Source: Erinaceus europaeus (lineage: Eukaryota > Chordata > Mammalia > Eulipotyphla > Erinaceidae). From it: a stretch of 64,000 nt of DNA. The notes beneath the pieces were generated by a model. It saw only the letters and a program-made list of their open reading frames with translations. It searched no databases and was not told the DNA's origin. Below, piece by piece: positions 11,513 through 24,225 of the stretch (positions are counted from its first letter, which is position 1; each line of letters starts with the position of its first letter). The translations under genes and the position numbers were made by a program. The DNA is taken from NCBI RefSeq assembly GCF_950295315.1, contig NC_080168.1, positions 68,953,254 to 69,017,253 on the forward strand, in the 5' to 3' direction.

Positions 11513-11860
11513 TGTTGTATGCTTTACATTGGGTTGTTCTAGCTCTCCCCCTGCCAAGAAAATTGGATCAGTCCTCCTAGTTTCGCGGGCCCGCTTGGCC
11601 CCGCCCCAAGGAACCCCGAGAGGGTTCCAGAGTTCCAGAGTTCGAGAGTTGGAGAGTTACAGAGTTAGAGAGTGCTCGGCGCCGTCGCGGGGGAAAGAGG
11701 CAGCAGAGTTCTGTTTGGTGATTAGTTTGTCTTAGTTTATAAATCGTTGTTCCTGAATAAAGAAATACAGCTTCCCTGCCCAGCCATATGTCTCTGGTCG
11801 TCTCTGTTACCCGCCCGTGAAGCTAGCCTGGCCAGCTAGAGCCACCGAATTTTAACAACA
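11513..11860 (+). repeat. 3' LTR of the non-autonomous ERV
   Basis: 348 bp, same ends and internal AATAAA as the 5' LTR. Preceded by a purine tract (aaaaagaagagggggaat) and followed by the target duplication CATTCC. Confidence 0.85.
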
Positions 11861-12262
11861 CATTCCCACCACCAAAAGACTGTGTCTCATCCCACCCACC
11901 CACCCCCACTCCCCACTGGCCCAGGAAGCTGCATGTCTACCCCTCACCACAGGGTTTTTACTTTGGTGCCCTACTTTCAATTTAGTCAGATCCTGCTTTT
12001 AATTTCCATTTCAGATCTTCTTTCTCAACTTCCGTTGATGAGTGGGATCATCCCATACTCATCTTTATCTTTCTGACTTAGCTCACTTAACATAATTCCT
12101 TCTAGCTCTGTCCAAGATGGGTCAGAGAAGGTGGGTTCATTGTTCTTGATAGCTGTATAGTATTCCATTGTGTATATATACCCCAGCTTTCTTAGCCACT
12201 CATCTTTTATTGGGCACCTGGGTTGCTTCCAGGTTTTAGCTATTATTATTTTTTTTAAATAA

Positions 12263-13789
12263 CCAAAGAACTAGTCTAATAGGTCAAGTATGATTAGAAT
12301 ACAGCTTCAGTGCTGGTGTTAGCTATCACCTGCAAATGTGACAACCATCAGGGAGCAGTATCTTTGTGTATTGGCAGAAATACAGCTAACATTGCAAGGA
12401 AGAAAGCCCCATAAACAGTGATGGGCCAACAATGGCTTCATAGATTTTTCCTGTAGTCCTATTGTGCGCACACAGCTGGAACAGAAGAGGCACTTTTGCA
12501 TTTTTACACAGTAAAAGTAAGTCACAGGTGTTTTCCAGCTTGCTCTCAACATGGAATCCTGCAGTCTGGTCCACTACATAATCAGTGCACCCAGTCCTTG
12601 GGACACTTATTCCTAAATTGGCTTTTAAAAGTCTCTCATTGCTTTTTTTTTTTTCTTTCTTTCCTTTTTTTTTTTTTTTTTAATTAAATGGGAGTTTCCA
12701 GGGAGAGGTAAGCATGAACACAGGACAGTTTCTGCCCACTTAGCCAGTGCGCCCCAGGCATGTGCAGGCTCAGTGCCAGTAGGTGCTGGCTCATACTTGA
12801 GAGCCCAGCCCAGAGTACATGCCTCATACTGTGAGTGAGTGAGTGACTGGGTGAGCAAACCAGATATCAGATGAGTAGGAGCAGCAGAGCTGTACTGTTG
12901 GAAACCAGTCATTCTCATGGATTTCATGGGTTGCTGATAAATCTCCATCTTCTTTATTTTCCTCAGAGAGGCCTTTCCTGTCTCTTTCTATCTCCTGTTT
13001 CTGCCCCACCTTTGCCCAAAGCACACAGTTACTTCTTGGCTCAGTAGCCCCAGGCTTTTGTGACTGGCAAGGTTTGTCGGGCTCTTAGATGAACATCATC
13101 TGCTTGACTGTGATTGGTGTTCCTTAAGGACTACAGGACTTAAATCACACTCTGCATGCCATCAGTATTCTGGGAGGTGTCGAGACGAAGAACTGGGTCT
13201 TCTCAAAGTGCAAGTTTGCATGGTGAATTAAGAGTCACTTGCCTTGGGCCTAAAAATGAATAAGACTTTGACTGGCACAGAAGGTCAGAAAGAAGCTGTC
13301 AGTTTCCAGGAACCACAACCCTAGGCAGTTGCGAGGGTGCCTTGCTATGTAGGGCCAGCTCCAGCTAGTGAGACTTCCCTCATGCAGTTCCAGCCTGTAC
13401 TTGGGCCAAGTCAACCCTTAAGGCCTTGGCCTTCAGTGCCTCCTTGTGTTTCTCTTCCTCCTGCTGCCATGTGCTGGCCTTGAGGGCCATCCACTCTCAG
13501 CCACGCCACCTCTACAGCCTGGCATTGCCCTCACTGCCCTGTACATGGGCTCTCACAGAAGGGGTGGTTCTGACATCAATAAGCAGTAGGCCAGGAAAGA
13601 AGCAGGGAGAAAAATCATAGTAGTTGATGATGCCGATAACACAGTAGATATCAGTTAGTGCTTGCTAGCCACCAAGCATTTCAGGGACGTAATAGTTGAT
13701 GAGGGGAATATGTAGTCCTACACACATACACACACTGGGAACACAGGTGATCTGTGCCAGGACCCCTGAAGGACTGCAGGGTGTTTGCT
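12263..13789. other. single-copy intronic stretch
   Basis: A T-rich tract at 12641-12681 and otherwise unique sequence. No exon with splice sites and a known protein pattern. Confidence 0.5.
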
Positions 13790-13905
13790 TTCTCTTTTTT
13801 ATTTTCCCAGAGTACTGCTCAACCCTGGCTTACTGTGGTGCTGGGCATTGAACCGGGGACATTGGAGAAGTTGAAAGTCTTTTGCATACCTGCTATGCTG
13901 TCTTA
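13790..13905 (-). repeat. SINE-C, minus strand
   Basis: Antisense SINE-C (agagtactgctcaaccctgg ... acctgctatgctgtct). Confidence 0.65.
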
Positions 13906-14157
13906 AGTGCTTGCTTATTCTCTGTCCTCCCCACCAGCTTCCTGTGTGCTCTGCACTGAGGGGTGTTAGCTGGAGAAGGTGATCTGGTAAGAGCATGCAC
14001 CTGCTTAGACAGGACACCCCCCTTTGGAAGGTTGTAGACCTACTATACTCATAATGAATGTCAGAGCACAAAAGCTGCAAAGCATTCATCAAAGGCCAGA
14101 GGTACCCACCCTCTGAATAGCTTCTCAGATGTCCTTTGCTTATGAAAATGACAGAAT

Positions 14158-14430
14158 TCAGGAGTCGAGTACAGTGGGTTAAGCGCATGTAGCGTGAAGT
14201 GCAAGGACCAGTGCGAGGATCCCAGTTCGAGCCCCTGGCTCCCCACCTGCAGAGGAGTTGCTTCACAGGAGGTTAAGCAGGTCTGCAGATGTCTATCTTT
14301 CTCTTCCCCTCTCTGTCTTCCCCTCCTCTCTGGATTTCTCTCTGTCCTACCCAACAACGACAACCAATAATAACAACAACAACAAAAACAAGGGCAACAA
14401 AAGGGAAAATAATTTTTAAAAAAAGAAAGA
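14158..14430 (+). repeat. SINE-A, plus strand
   Basis: Sense SINE-A (gtgggttaagcgcatgtagc ... gggcaacaaaagggaaaat), nearly full length, short-tail form. Confidence 0.85.
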
Positions 14431-16221
14431 AAATCATAGAATTCAAAGTCTGAATCAGTCATCTTCCATAAAGACTAAGACAGAAAGAAGTAACACTCAA
14501 ATACAAGGTCAGCGTTTTCAAAGATACAGATATGTATGAAAGGGCTAGGCAGTGAGGCACCTGGTTGAGTGTACAATTACAGATAAATATGGAAGTGTCT
14601 GGGTATATTAGTGAGTAGTTGCCCTCCTGAAAGAAGTTTTTGTTTGTTTGCTTGTTTGTTTTGTTGTGTTCCCCCCCCCCCCCCAATTTTCTAAATAGAT
14701 GGGCCCTGGGAAGCAAGAAATAAGCCATACTTGTGGAATCTGGTGTCTTTTCAGTCAATGTATGAGACAGTCTATTCCAAAGTGAGGGAACAGAAGCTGA
14801 GAAGTATTTTGTATTTACTTTTACAGTGTGGGATGATAGGAGCTAGGTGGTTTATTGATTTATTTGTCCTAATAAGAGGAAGTCAGCCTTGGCCAGGAAG
14901 CAAGAGTTGCCTTCTGCTCAGTGTGACTCAGAGGCCTCTACTATTCTTGGATGTGTTTTCCCTATCTATTTTATTGACAGTGTCCTAGTGACTAAATTCA
15001 ATGTGATTTTTGCTAGCAGCTTCATTTGGTGGGAATGGGGGAAGGTTACTGAGATTCTTCGGGGAAGGTTGTAAACGGAACCTGAATCTGTCTAGCACGC
15101 ATGCTTGTGTTGCTTCTTGCCTTGGTCCTGCCCATGAGTGTGAGTACTGTGTGTGAATTGACAGGGGAAGGGGTAGGCAGGGGTTTACTGCATGCTCACT
15201 GATGCTCAGAATAGACGGCCTCTTATTAAAGTCCAGGCCTCTATAATGTCTACCTCAATGACTGCTGATATTTCTTTAATTTGTTGTAAACAGCATGTAG
15301 GTTGTCTGGGGGAGACAGATCAGCTAGTAGAGTAGGATTTATATGTCTGAGGCTCCCTAGTGGATTCCTCCAATACTGCATAGCCAGAATGGTTTGTATG
15401 TGAATGTGCTCGTAAACCCCCCCCCCCTTTCTATAAGTGAAGTAGAACCATCTTAAGAAAGGAAGTTGCCTTTATGAAGGAAGTTTGCTATGCAGAGAGG
15501 TTCAGTGGGAGCTATTGTTGGCCCCTATTTCACATGTGTTTATAGTAAGGCCTAGAGACATTGCCCTGTGTCCTCAGTTTGTAAAGCTGTTAGGTAGCAC
15601 CATCAGGCTTACCCCAAGCCTTTCTGTCTTCACAGCCACTGGTGACTCATTGTACTCCCTCCATCCCAGGCTCTAAGCCTGGACTCTAGGTAAACTCATT
15701 TGCTACTGTTGTCTTTCTATGAGCAGTGCTTGTTTGGGAGTTTTCTCTGAATAATTACAGACCATCATTTTCAGTGACTATGTAAAGGCAATAGAGCCCT
15801 TGTCCTTCTGGGCAGCCACTTGAGAGAATGTTCCTGGAGTTTGACATTTTCCCCCACGGAATTATCTTGTAATAGACCCACTCCAAGAAGTGTGTCAATG
15901 AATGTGTTGAAATCTGTGGGCATATACTGCCTTCTGAAAGGAATGTCTGTAATAGCCCTTTGGCTTTTTTAATTGCTTAATGGAAATGGCATCAACTGCT
16001 TTTTAGAGAAAGTCATTACAGATGGTGTTCTTAACATGTCTCTTGTTGGTACTGAGCTAAAAGCAGGTCAGAGAAGCAGATGTTATTTTCCCAAAGCTCT
16101 TTCTAGTTTGACACCTGGAGGCTTTTAACTTTAAAGGCTGAAGAAGTTAGGCGTTCTTAAGTATCTCAGACAGGACCGATGCCAGGAATACACTGGTGAT
16201 TTACATTTAGAAAGTACACCA
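14431..16221. other. single-copy intronic stretch
   Basis: C-runs at 14671-14683 and 15417-15427, and a possible MIR-like stretch at 15530-15665. Nothing else seen. Confidence 0.5.
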
Positions 16222-16520
16222 ATAGGGTCAGGTGGTGGCTTTGTTGGTATAGTGCTCATGTTACCATGCGTAAGGACTTGGGTTCAAGCTCCCCAGTCCA
16301 CAGCTGCAGAAGGGGAAGCTTCACAAGTGGTAAAGCAGTGCTGAAGGTGTCTCCTCTTCAAAAAGGAGAGAGAAGAGAAAGGGAGGAAGAGAGGAAGGAA
16401 AGAAGGATGGGTGGAATAGATGGATGGGTGGATGGATGAATGGATAGATGGGCTGCCAGGAGCAGTGGAGTGGTACAGACACTAAGCCCCAGCAATTAAC
16501 CTGTTGGGGAAATAAAAAGG
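16222..16520 (+). repeat. diverged SINE-A (long form), plus strand
   Basis: Sense head (gggtcaggtggtggctttg), a body replaced by a GA/GGAT microsatellite (16360-16450), and the long-form 3' block (tgccaggagcagtggagtgg ... ccccagcaattaacctg). Confidence 0.6.
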
Positions 16521-16700
16521 TACATCAGTAAAGGCAAACAAATAATCATAATAACTGATTTAAAGTGGGTTAAAATTTTAAAAGAAAATTGAAATTGGCC
16601 TTTGCTAGCCAGCAGTGTTGCTAGAGAGTGTGGAAACAGGGCTGTTTTTCTTGTCTGAGGAGGTCATTTCCTGGAAGATCATTTATAGAAGATCTTCTAG

Positions 16701-16723
16701 TGTGTGTGTGTGTGTGTGTGTGT
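16701..16723. repeat. (TG)n microsatellite
   Basis: About 11 TG units. Confidence 0.9.
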
Positions 16724-17089
16724 CCAGATTTTTTGAAAGAATCCTTTTCCTAAGTTATTAGTAATAATTCACTTAAATTAAAGGATGATCATAACAAAAC
16801 CCAATTTATTCAGCTTTCCATTAAAGTTTTTTATGTGTGTGGAATAATTCTTCCGTAAGCCCAGAGTCTGTACATCTAAAATATTTGAACAGCATTATCA
16901 AGATTTTTTCTATGCCATCATATAGGGTGGGGTATGTTATATGACATATTCTCTTTCCTTACAGTACTACATATGTGTTTGGTTAGTTTAGGTTGTAGAG
17001 TCAGGGAGAAGGCTTAATTCCACTGATATTTTCCCTTTAAGCAATCTAAAAAAAAAAAAAAAGCAGAGCTTTAAAGATTCTTAATATCT

Positions 17090-17270
17090 TGTGGCTAGGT
17101 AGTGGCATACCAGGTTGAATGCAAATATTACCATGTGCAAGGACCCCTGTTTGAACCCCCGCTCCCCGTCTGTTGGGGAGACAATTCATGAATAGGTCTG
17201 TGTCTGACTTTCTCCCTCACTATCTCTCTCCTTCTCAATTTCTCTCTATTATATCAAAGGAGAAAAAGAC
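17090..17270 (+). repeat. diverged SINE-A/B, plus strand
   Basis: Sense tRNA-type SINE (gctaggtagtggcatacc ... tctctctattatatcaaagg). Confidence 0.6.
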
Positions 17271-17604
17271 AGTCTAAATATCTTTAGTCACAGCTCAAAA
17301 TTAATAGCATCTTATCACCACTTTCACTTCTGTCTCCCACTTGACTTTTCTCACTTTAGGAAAGAGCTGCAATGGCCTCCTATGCCAATCTTCCCAGTAT
17401 AATCTTTTATTTGGGGTATTAACCAGCAATACTAGTCTCTACTACTGTTTCTAGAATTGAGTGGGTAGATAAAAACAGTAGAAGCAATAAGAAGAATATT
17501 GAGAATGATAGTAGTCACTGCTTCTGAAAATATTTGTCGAGTGTTTTTGATCTGCAAGGACTGTGCTTGCATATGAAACTGTGCACGTTTTGTATGCTGA
17601 CTCC

Positions 17605-17710
17605 TTGAGCTCTCCAGACAGTCTGGAGACTTCAACAGTTGATTGCCTGAGGTTACACAGTAGCAAGCAGTAGAGCTAAGATTCAAATTCAGTTTGAATT
17701 CAATTCCCAA
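17605..17710 (-). repeat. MIR remnant, minus strand
   Basis: Antisense MIR-like text (ttgcctgaggttacacagta, agtagagctaagattcaaat). Confidence 0.55.
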
Positions 17711-19070
17711 TTTGTGGGTTGGTAGTTTCTTAAACTTCATATGTAGGTCCTATCAGGCAGCTTTTGTGTGCTTCATGTTGTTTTTGAACTCTGGCTTTTT
17801 TATAACTTTTTTTTTTTTTTCTTTTTGGTAGCTGAATTGCTTTGTCAATACACTGATGTCTAAGAAGATAATAATGAGTTCTCGCAGCCCTAAATCCTGG
17901 GAATAAACACAACAGCAGGGTGTGCTCACTGGGGGTTAATGATGGTATCACTTCCTTTGCATAAAGCCAAGTGCTTTAATAGTGAAGTCAGTCTTTTGCT
18001 GAGCAAAAAAGCATAGAGACGGAGCAGCTTCTGTTGCTTTGCAAGACATTCATTGGAGGGAACCTTTAATCCGAATATTGCAGAGCATAGCAGGAATCAA
18101 TGAAGGGAACATGTTATGGAATCAGAATGAGAACTGAGTGGTTCTGGGATTACCACATGGAGTCCTGGAGGTAAATGGCATCAGGGAATAATAGCTGAGT
18201 CAACACAATCCCTAATCTTTGGCTTGTTTGTCTGTTTACTCAGCCCAGCTTCTGAAATAGCTGAGAGCTCCAGGGAATAAATGGAAGAAAGCACCTGCGT
18301 TCTCAAGGCTAAGAACTGATTTTTTTTTTAGAGGGTGTGTCCACAGTTTAATGGGTGGGTGTGTTTGTTTAAGGAAGACATCAAGCTTCAAAAGGCAAAA
18401 TGTTTTATAACACAGAAATAAAATGGTAAATGGGATCCTAAAACCTCAAGATGACATTAAAATAAACTAATGTGTAAACAGAGCATCACATCCTTGGTTG
18501 CTGGCACTGAACCCTCTGGGATCCACTCAGCAACCTCAAAATGGAAGCTCCTATGTGAACAACAGCAGGTATTAGCCCAGCCTAGGGGGTAAGAGAGGTT
18601 TTTTGTTTGTTTGTTTGCTTGTTTGTTTTATTCTTTAAAGTTCTAAGGAGGAAAAGAATTTCACTTTCTGGTGGGTGTCCTAACTTTCTCAGGAACTGAT
18701 GGGAGATAGTGGGGATCTAGCTGCAGAGAGGGGGTTGGGGGGTGAGTAACCACAGCCATGTAGGCAGGCAGACTTCAAAGGCTAGCAACTGAGCCATGCA
18801 GTTGCCCCAGGCATGGGTGAGCCAGACCTGCTAGGAGGATTCTGATCTCATAAAACTCATGCAGACTTTGTACCGTAAGTCTTCATCAGTCTGCATCCAG
18901 TGTGGCACACATAATTATTCCAGCACAAAAAGGAGTCATTAGCTGTTACAATGGGTTTTAGAACTCACCATGAAGTTGGGAATACTCTGGAACTCCATTC
19001 CACTGATTCCCAAAGCTGTTTAGGCACTCTGCTTTTCAATAAAGATTTATGTGTTGTTAACATGAAAGAG
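17711..19070. other. single-copy intronic stretch
   Basis: Unique sequence. The block around 18001-18120 (gcatagagacggagcagctt, cagagcatagcaggaatcaa) partly resembles 21240-21350 (gcagagtataacaggcatcg, gaatgagagctgaatgactc), hinting at an old dispersed repeat of unknown type. Confidence 0.4.
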
Positions 19071-19074
19071 CTAA

Positions 19075-19170
19075 CCAGAGCACCACTCTGGTGCTAGGTG
19101 GTGCAGGTGGTCAAACCTAGGACCTCATGTTTGCAAGTCTGCTACTCTACCAGCTATGCACTTCCATCTC
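19075..19170 (-). repeat. SINE-C/D fragment, minus strand
   Basis: An antisense fragment (agagcaccactctggtgcta ... ctactctaccagctatgc). Confidence 0.5.
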
Positions 19171-19184
19171 CTCATTATTATGTT

Positions 19185-19377
19185 TGATTTTTTTCATTGT
19201 TGTTATTGTTGTTGATAGAGACAAAGAGAAATTGAGAAGGGGTGAGGTAGATACAGAGAGATAGAGAGAGACATCCACAGCACTGCTTCACCACTTGTGG
19301 GGACTGGAAACTTAAACCCAGGTCCTTGCACATGATTACTTGTACACTGTGCTGGATGTGCCACTGCTGGTCCCTAT
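19185..19377 (-). repeat. SINE-B, minus strand
   Basis: Antisense SINE-B (gttgttgatagagacaaaga ... gtgccactgctggtccct). Confidence 0.65.
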
Positions 19378-19471
19378 TATGTTTGTTAATGAAGGATTGT
19401 CACAGACAACTGGACATCTAGGAAAATCAGAGATTCTATTAGATATATTTTTTAATTAAAAAATATAAACT

Positions 19472-19738
19472 AGGGAGTTGGGCAGTAGTGCAGCGGGTTA
19501 AGCACATGTGGCACAAAGCGCAAGGACCGATGTAAGGATCCTAGTTCGAGCCCCCGGCTCCCCACCTCCAGGGGAATCACTTCACAGGCAGTAAAGCAAG
19601 TCTGCAAGTGTCTATCTTTCTCTCCCCCTCTCTATCTTCCCCTCCTCTCTCCATTTCTCTCTGTCCTGTCCAACAACGATGACAACAATAATAACTACAA
19701 CAGTAAAACAACAAGAGCAACAAAAGGGAATAAATAAG
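19472..19738 (+). repeat. SINE-A, plus strand
   Basis: Sense SINE-A (gtagtgcagcgggttaagca ... gagcaacaaaagggaataaa). Confidence 0.85.
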
Positions 19739-19769
19739 CAAACTATACATAACATGAAACCATTAACCT

Positions 19770-21180
19770 TTTTTAAAAAAAATTTTATTAGTGATTTAAT
19801 AATGTTCGACAAGACTGTGGGATAAGAGGGTACAATTCCACACAATCCCCACCACCAGAGTTCCAAATTCCTCCCCTTCCACTAGAAGCCTCACTATTCT
19901 TTATCCCTCTGGGATTATGGACCAGTGATAGTTATGGGGTGCAGAAGGTGAGAGGTCTGGTTTCTGTAATTGCTTCTCTGCTGGACATGGGCATTGACAG
20001 GTCAATACATTCCCCCAGCCTGTTTCTATCTTTCTTTAGTGGGGTTGGGCTCTGGAGAGGTGGGGTTCCAGAATACATTGGTGAGGTCATCTGTCCAGGG
20101 AAGTCTGGTTGGTGTCATCTTAGCACCTGCAGTTTGGTGGCTGAAAAGCATTAAGATATAAAGTAGAAGAAATTGTTTTATAATCAGGAACCTAAAGGTA
20201 AGAATCTAGCAGATGAGATTTGTGGTCTTTGAAGTCTAAGGTATATTCCAAGGGACCCATGACTTAACTAATATTTGTCTCAGTCCGGTAGCTGACTTGT
20301 AGATGGGCTGTAAGTGTTGTCTGGAAAGATGGTGTCAGAGTTGGGAATAGGACCAGAAAGCTGGATCAGGGCAGAGAGTAGCTCCCAAATATGGGAAGAG
20401 TATATAAATGTCATTAAGTGTAAACACCATCAATCTGACCTAGGGCCCATGTCTATCCATACTTAGCACGGGAACCTGTGCAACCTCTGCATCCCCACCA
20501 GTCTGAACTTGTATTCCATGGTCATAGCTGGGAACACTCTAGGCTGCACTCATTTCAGGATCAGTCTTCCTCGTGTGGCAGAGTATGTTGACACAGCCTC
20601 TCTTTAGAGAGTGGGGCAGTTTCTACCATTGTTGTTCTACATTGAGTGCAAGGTCCTGTAGAGACCCACAAGAGGGTTTATGATGTTGTTCCTGATGGAC
20701 TTGACCAGTGATGGTGGAGAAAAGGATCTGTTAGAAGTCTAGGCCCATCATATGTATATGGGAATCTCAGGATTCCCTGACTAGGGCCCCTGATGTTAGG
20801 GTGACCTGGTAGTGACTAAAAGGGCCATCATTAAAAAGTGCTGGTCTCTTACCCTTATCCAACTTTTGTAGTCCTTACTTTATCTGACAAGGCTAGGCTT
20901 AGAGTGATTGAGAGAAGTGAAAAAGGAAGTAGGTGAGGAGAGTATTTAGGTCTAAATAGGAACTATTTGATTAAATACTTTATGTTGTCTTTTTTTAGGT
21001 CTTTCTGCTTGCTTGCTGCACTTAGTGAGTCACTGTAGACTATTACGCACTTTTACTTTAAAGTATATATTTCCCCCTAACTTATGCATACATATGAACT
21101 TGTGCTTACAAACACACATACCCACAGTGTATTAACTAAATCCTGGTGTTGTACATTGCACACACACCCTCCCCTGGTTT
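19770..21180 (-). mobile_element. L1-A 3'UTR, minus strand
   Basis: Starts with a T-rich tail (ttttattagtgatttaata) and continues with the L1-A 3'UTR in antisense (ataagagggtacaattcc, ccctctgggattatgg, gtctggtttctgtaatt and so on). Truncated at about 21180. Confidence 0.75.
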
Positions 21181-22837
21181 CTCACATCATCACTCTGGCA
21201 TTATAACTAATTGATCTACCACCTTTACTAGCAAGCCTTTTTGCTTTGCAGCACGCTTTGGGCAGAAACCTTATTTTTTTGCAGAGTATAACAGGCATCG
21301 ATGAGAGGAACAGGCCATGAAATCGGAATGAGAGCTGAATGACTCTTGGCTGAGCACACCTAACAGAGAGAAAGGCTCTCCCTTCTTCACTGTGGATTCC
21401 CTCTCACAGTAGCCAGCTGGCATGAGTTTCTGGCCTCCCCTCCCAGAAGAACCAGTGATCCATCAAGACAAAGAACTGTTTCCCAGGAGAAACCAGGATA
21501 TACATAGCTGCCCTTTTAAGTTTTTTGTTGTTGTTGTTGTTCTAATTAACAGTAAGAGAGTGCAGGCATACCACAGTTTTACCATCCATGGAGTTCAAGT
21601 TGCTTTGCTCTTTGTTGTTCACATGCTTTGCAATGGGTGCTGGGGTTCAAACCTAAGACCTACCTGGGTAAGGATGCTTCCCTATCTCTCAGTCTTCTCA
21701 TCTCCACCCCCTGCAACTCCTTTTTAAATTTTTTTTTAAATAGACATACTACTCTTCTCTTTTAGACAGGCTTCCTGTTTGCAGTAACTGTACCCATTCC
21801 TTCCCAGATGTTCAGGTGATCTGGCCTGTCAAATCTACTTAGTCCTTTCCCAACCAGCTGGGTTAACTCTTGTGGACTTTCTGCTTATGTCTCAGAGCAG
21901 GGACCCAACACCACCAACCCTGCTTTGGTTTCAGCAAAGTTTCTGTTTCATTTGAGAATCAAGTACTTTTGCATTTAGTTGAAGGGGGAACCAGTGAGTC
22001 TTTCATGGTCCCTGTATTTTGTGTCAACAGTTGTGAGAAGGTATCTTACTTTGCTCTGTGATGAGCTCCTTCTAGTTCATCTGAGCAGCAGTGAGAACCC
22101 TGGGGCAACTCACAGCAGCTCTAGCTGCTGAATCCAGCTGTCTCCCAACTGCTAGGGCCCAGAATGTGCATTTCTAGCAAGTAGCCAGGTGATACCCAGG
22201 AGGTTGGTGTGAGAATAGCACTTCCAGGGTTAGCAGATCCCAGATTTTTATGAGACAGACCCTTCATCACTATTATCTGATGTATCTTCCCCATAGCCTG
22301 GTTATTGTGTCTGCCTTAATTTCATCTTGGGCACTGTGCTACAGAGGAGATGAGTGAGTAAGTGAATAAACAACAGAAAGAAAATCTTATATACTCACTG
22401 ATCATTATAGTGGCTTCATTCTCCTTCCTTGCTTTTACTAAGTCCAGATTAAACTCAACCGTGGTTTTATTTGACTAGGTACCCTTGGTTGCTGTTAAAC
22501 ACCAGAGGAAACAGGTTCAAAGAACAGATGGTACTACCCCGCCTCTCTTCCATGACATGAAATGTTTCTTGGGTTGCCCCAGCAATCCCTTGACTCTCAA
22601 AATGAAATGAACACCACACCATTTGGCCCCAGGTGCTTAGTAAAAGAGGCCAGGAGTGTATTCTTCCTTTACTTGATTGACTTAGAGACATAACCAGAAC
22701 TGCCAACCAGCCACTCTCTGTCTTCAGATCATTGTATTAGTTGCACACCCAAGCCAAGAGGTTAGGCTTCATGCCAAGAGTATGTTACTATGCAAATGAT
22801 GCTCTGGTTAGGGTAAAATATACTACTAAAGAATAGG

Positions 22838-22955
22838 GCATGCAGGGCCAAGGTGGTTTATGCAGTGGGCTTCCATGCTTGAGGCTCTGAGGTCCCAGGT
22901 TCAGTCCCCAGCACTTTCATAAGCTAGAGCTGAGCCATGCTGTGGTCAAAAGTAC
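22838..22955 (+). repeat. SINE-C, plus strand
   Basis: Sense SINE-C (tgaggctctgaggtcccagg ... gctgagccatgctgtgg). Confidence 0.65.
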
Positions 22956-23124
22956 TTTGTAGAACAATATTAAATCACTAATAATAAACGAGTGGATAGC
23001 CTAGGGTGTGCATCTGCAGCTTGACTCTGGTACAAACCTTAACATGGAATGGAGGGAACATATTCTTGATATAGGAAATAGAAATAGGCTTAGTGGGAGA
23101 TGAGTGTGGTAGTACATGCTGTTG

Positions 23125-23858
23125 AGTGTCATATTTGGAAAAAGAACTGGAAAGCTGGATCAGGGAAGAAAGTAGCTCCCAAATATGGGGAAAGTATATA
23201 AATATTGTTAACTGTAAATCCCATCGATTTGGTTTGGGGCCCATATTCAGCACAGGAGCCTATGTAACCTCTGCATCTCTGTAGATCTGAGATCACATTC
23301 TGTGGTCACAGCTAGGAACACTGTAGACTGCACTAAATTCAGAACCCATCTTCCTCAGATGGTAGGTAAAGTATGTTGTTCAGCCTCCCTTTGGAAAATG
23401 GAACATTCCCTACCATTGTTGATCCACATTGAGGGCAAGGTCCTAAGGACCCATAAAGGAGTTGTTGTTGTTCCTGATGGAGATGGCCAGTGACAGTGGT
23501 GAGAGGTATCACGTCTGTGTAGGAACCGTAGGGCTCCTTGAATAGGGCCCCAGGTGATGGGGTGTCCTGCTAGTGACTAAAGAGTCATTGTTAATATATG
23601 TCAGTCTCTTGCCTTTATTCAGCTTTTGTAGCCCTTACTTTGTTTGATATGGTTAGCTTTGTAGTGATCTTAGATGGTTAGCTTTGGAGTAATTGTGGGA
23701 TGTGCATTAGGAGGTAGGTGAAGAGGGTATCTAGGTATTTTAAGGTGTCTTTTTAATTCTCTATACTTGCTTGCTGCATTTATTGACTCACTGTGAACTA
23801 TTGTGCACTTTTACTTTAAGGTATATATTTTCCCCTAACTTGTGTGTGTGTGTGTGTG

Positions 23859-23912
<54 letters not shown>

Positions 23913-24225
23913 CTATCTTATGGGCCCTGGTCTATATATCTAGGTTTTGAGGTTTAGTTAAGGAGTGTACTAATGGAGTTAAGGAGTCCTATGAGCTAGG
24001 AAAGGTCTCACCAGAGTAATGAAGCTGAAGAGTTGACTTTCCACATCTGACGTCTCTGGACACAGTCCAAAGTGCAGGAAACTTCCCCTTTCTATATAAA
24101 GCCTATACATCTCCCAGTCTTGGAACCTCTAGGGTGGGGCTCACTTTCCTGCATGCTTCTCTCAAGTCATACCAACTGATGCTGCATCTGCTGATTCCAG
24201 CCTAATCAATGTAACCAGTACACAA
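23125..24225 (-). mobile_element. L1-A fragment, minus strand, with a terminal inversion
   Basis: Antisense L1-A 3'UTR from about 23125 to 24072, then sense L1-A 3'UTR from about 24073 to 24225 (matching the block at 50108-50262). The two pieces meet at almost adjacent L1 positions, again suggesting 5' inversion. A (TG)n(TA)n microsatellite interrupts it at 23843-23909. The L1 A-tail end is missing or unrecognisable at the left. Confidence 0.65.
23843..23909. repeat. (TG)n(TA)n microsatellite inside L1-A
   Basis: A TG run passing into about 22 TA units, grown within an antisense L1-A 3'UTR at a site that is gtatatatttt-like in other copies. Confidence 0.95.

Larger units (their letters stand above)
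9623..11860 (+). mobile_element. non-autonomous LTR retrotransposon (ERVK-like structure)
   Basis: Two near-identical 347-348 bp LTRs (TGTTGT...AACAACA ends) flank about 1.54 kb of internal sequence. The flanks carry a perfect 6-bp target duplication CATTCC (9617-9622 and 11861-11866), and removing the element restores a continuous antisense L1-A. TGGCGCCCA at 9972 is the core of a tRNA-Lys-type primer-binding site, and a polypurine tract (about 11495-11511) abuts the 3' LTR. A 6-bp duplication and a Lys primer site are typical of class II (ERVK-like) elements. No gag, protease, reverse transcriptase or envelope reading could be recognised in the interior, so the copy must have been moved by enzymes from another element. 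By eye the LTRs differ at roughly a dozen positions, so the insertion is not very old. Confidence 0.85.
8432..12262 (-). mobile_element. L1-A, minus strand, 3'UTR plus end of ORF2, split by the ERV
   Basis: Reading right to left this is the end of L1 ORF2 (12100-12262: antisense of the region giving agtattccattgtgtatata) followed by a long 3'UTR and the A-tail at 8432. The same sequence occurs in pieces elsewhere in the window. It is interrupted at 9617-9622 by the ERV insertion and resumes at 11867. It ends 5'-truncated at about 12262. Confidence 0.8.
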
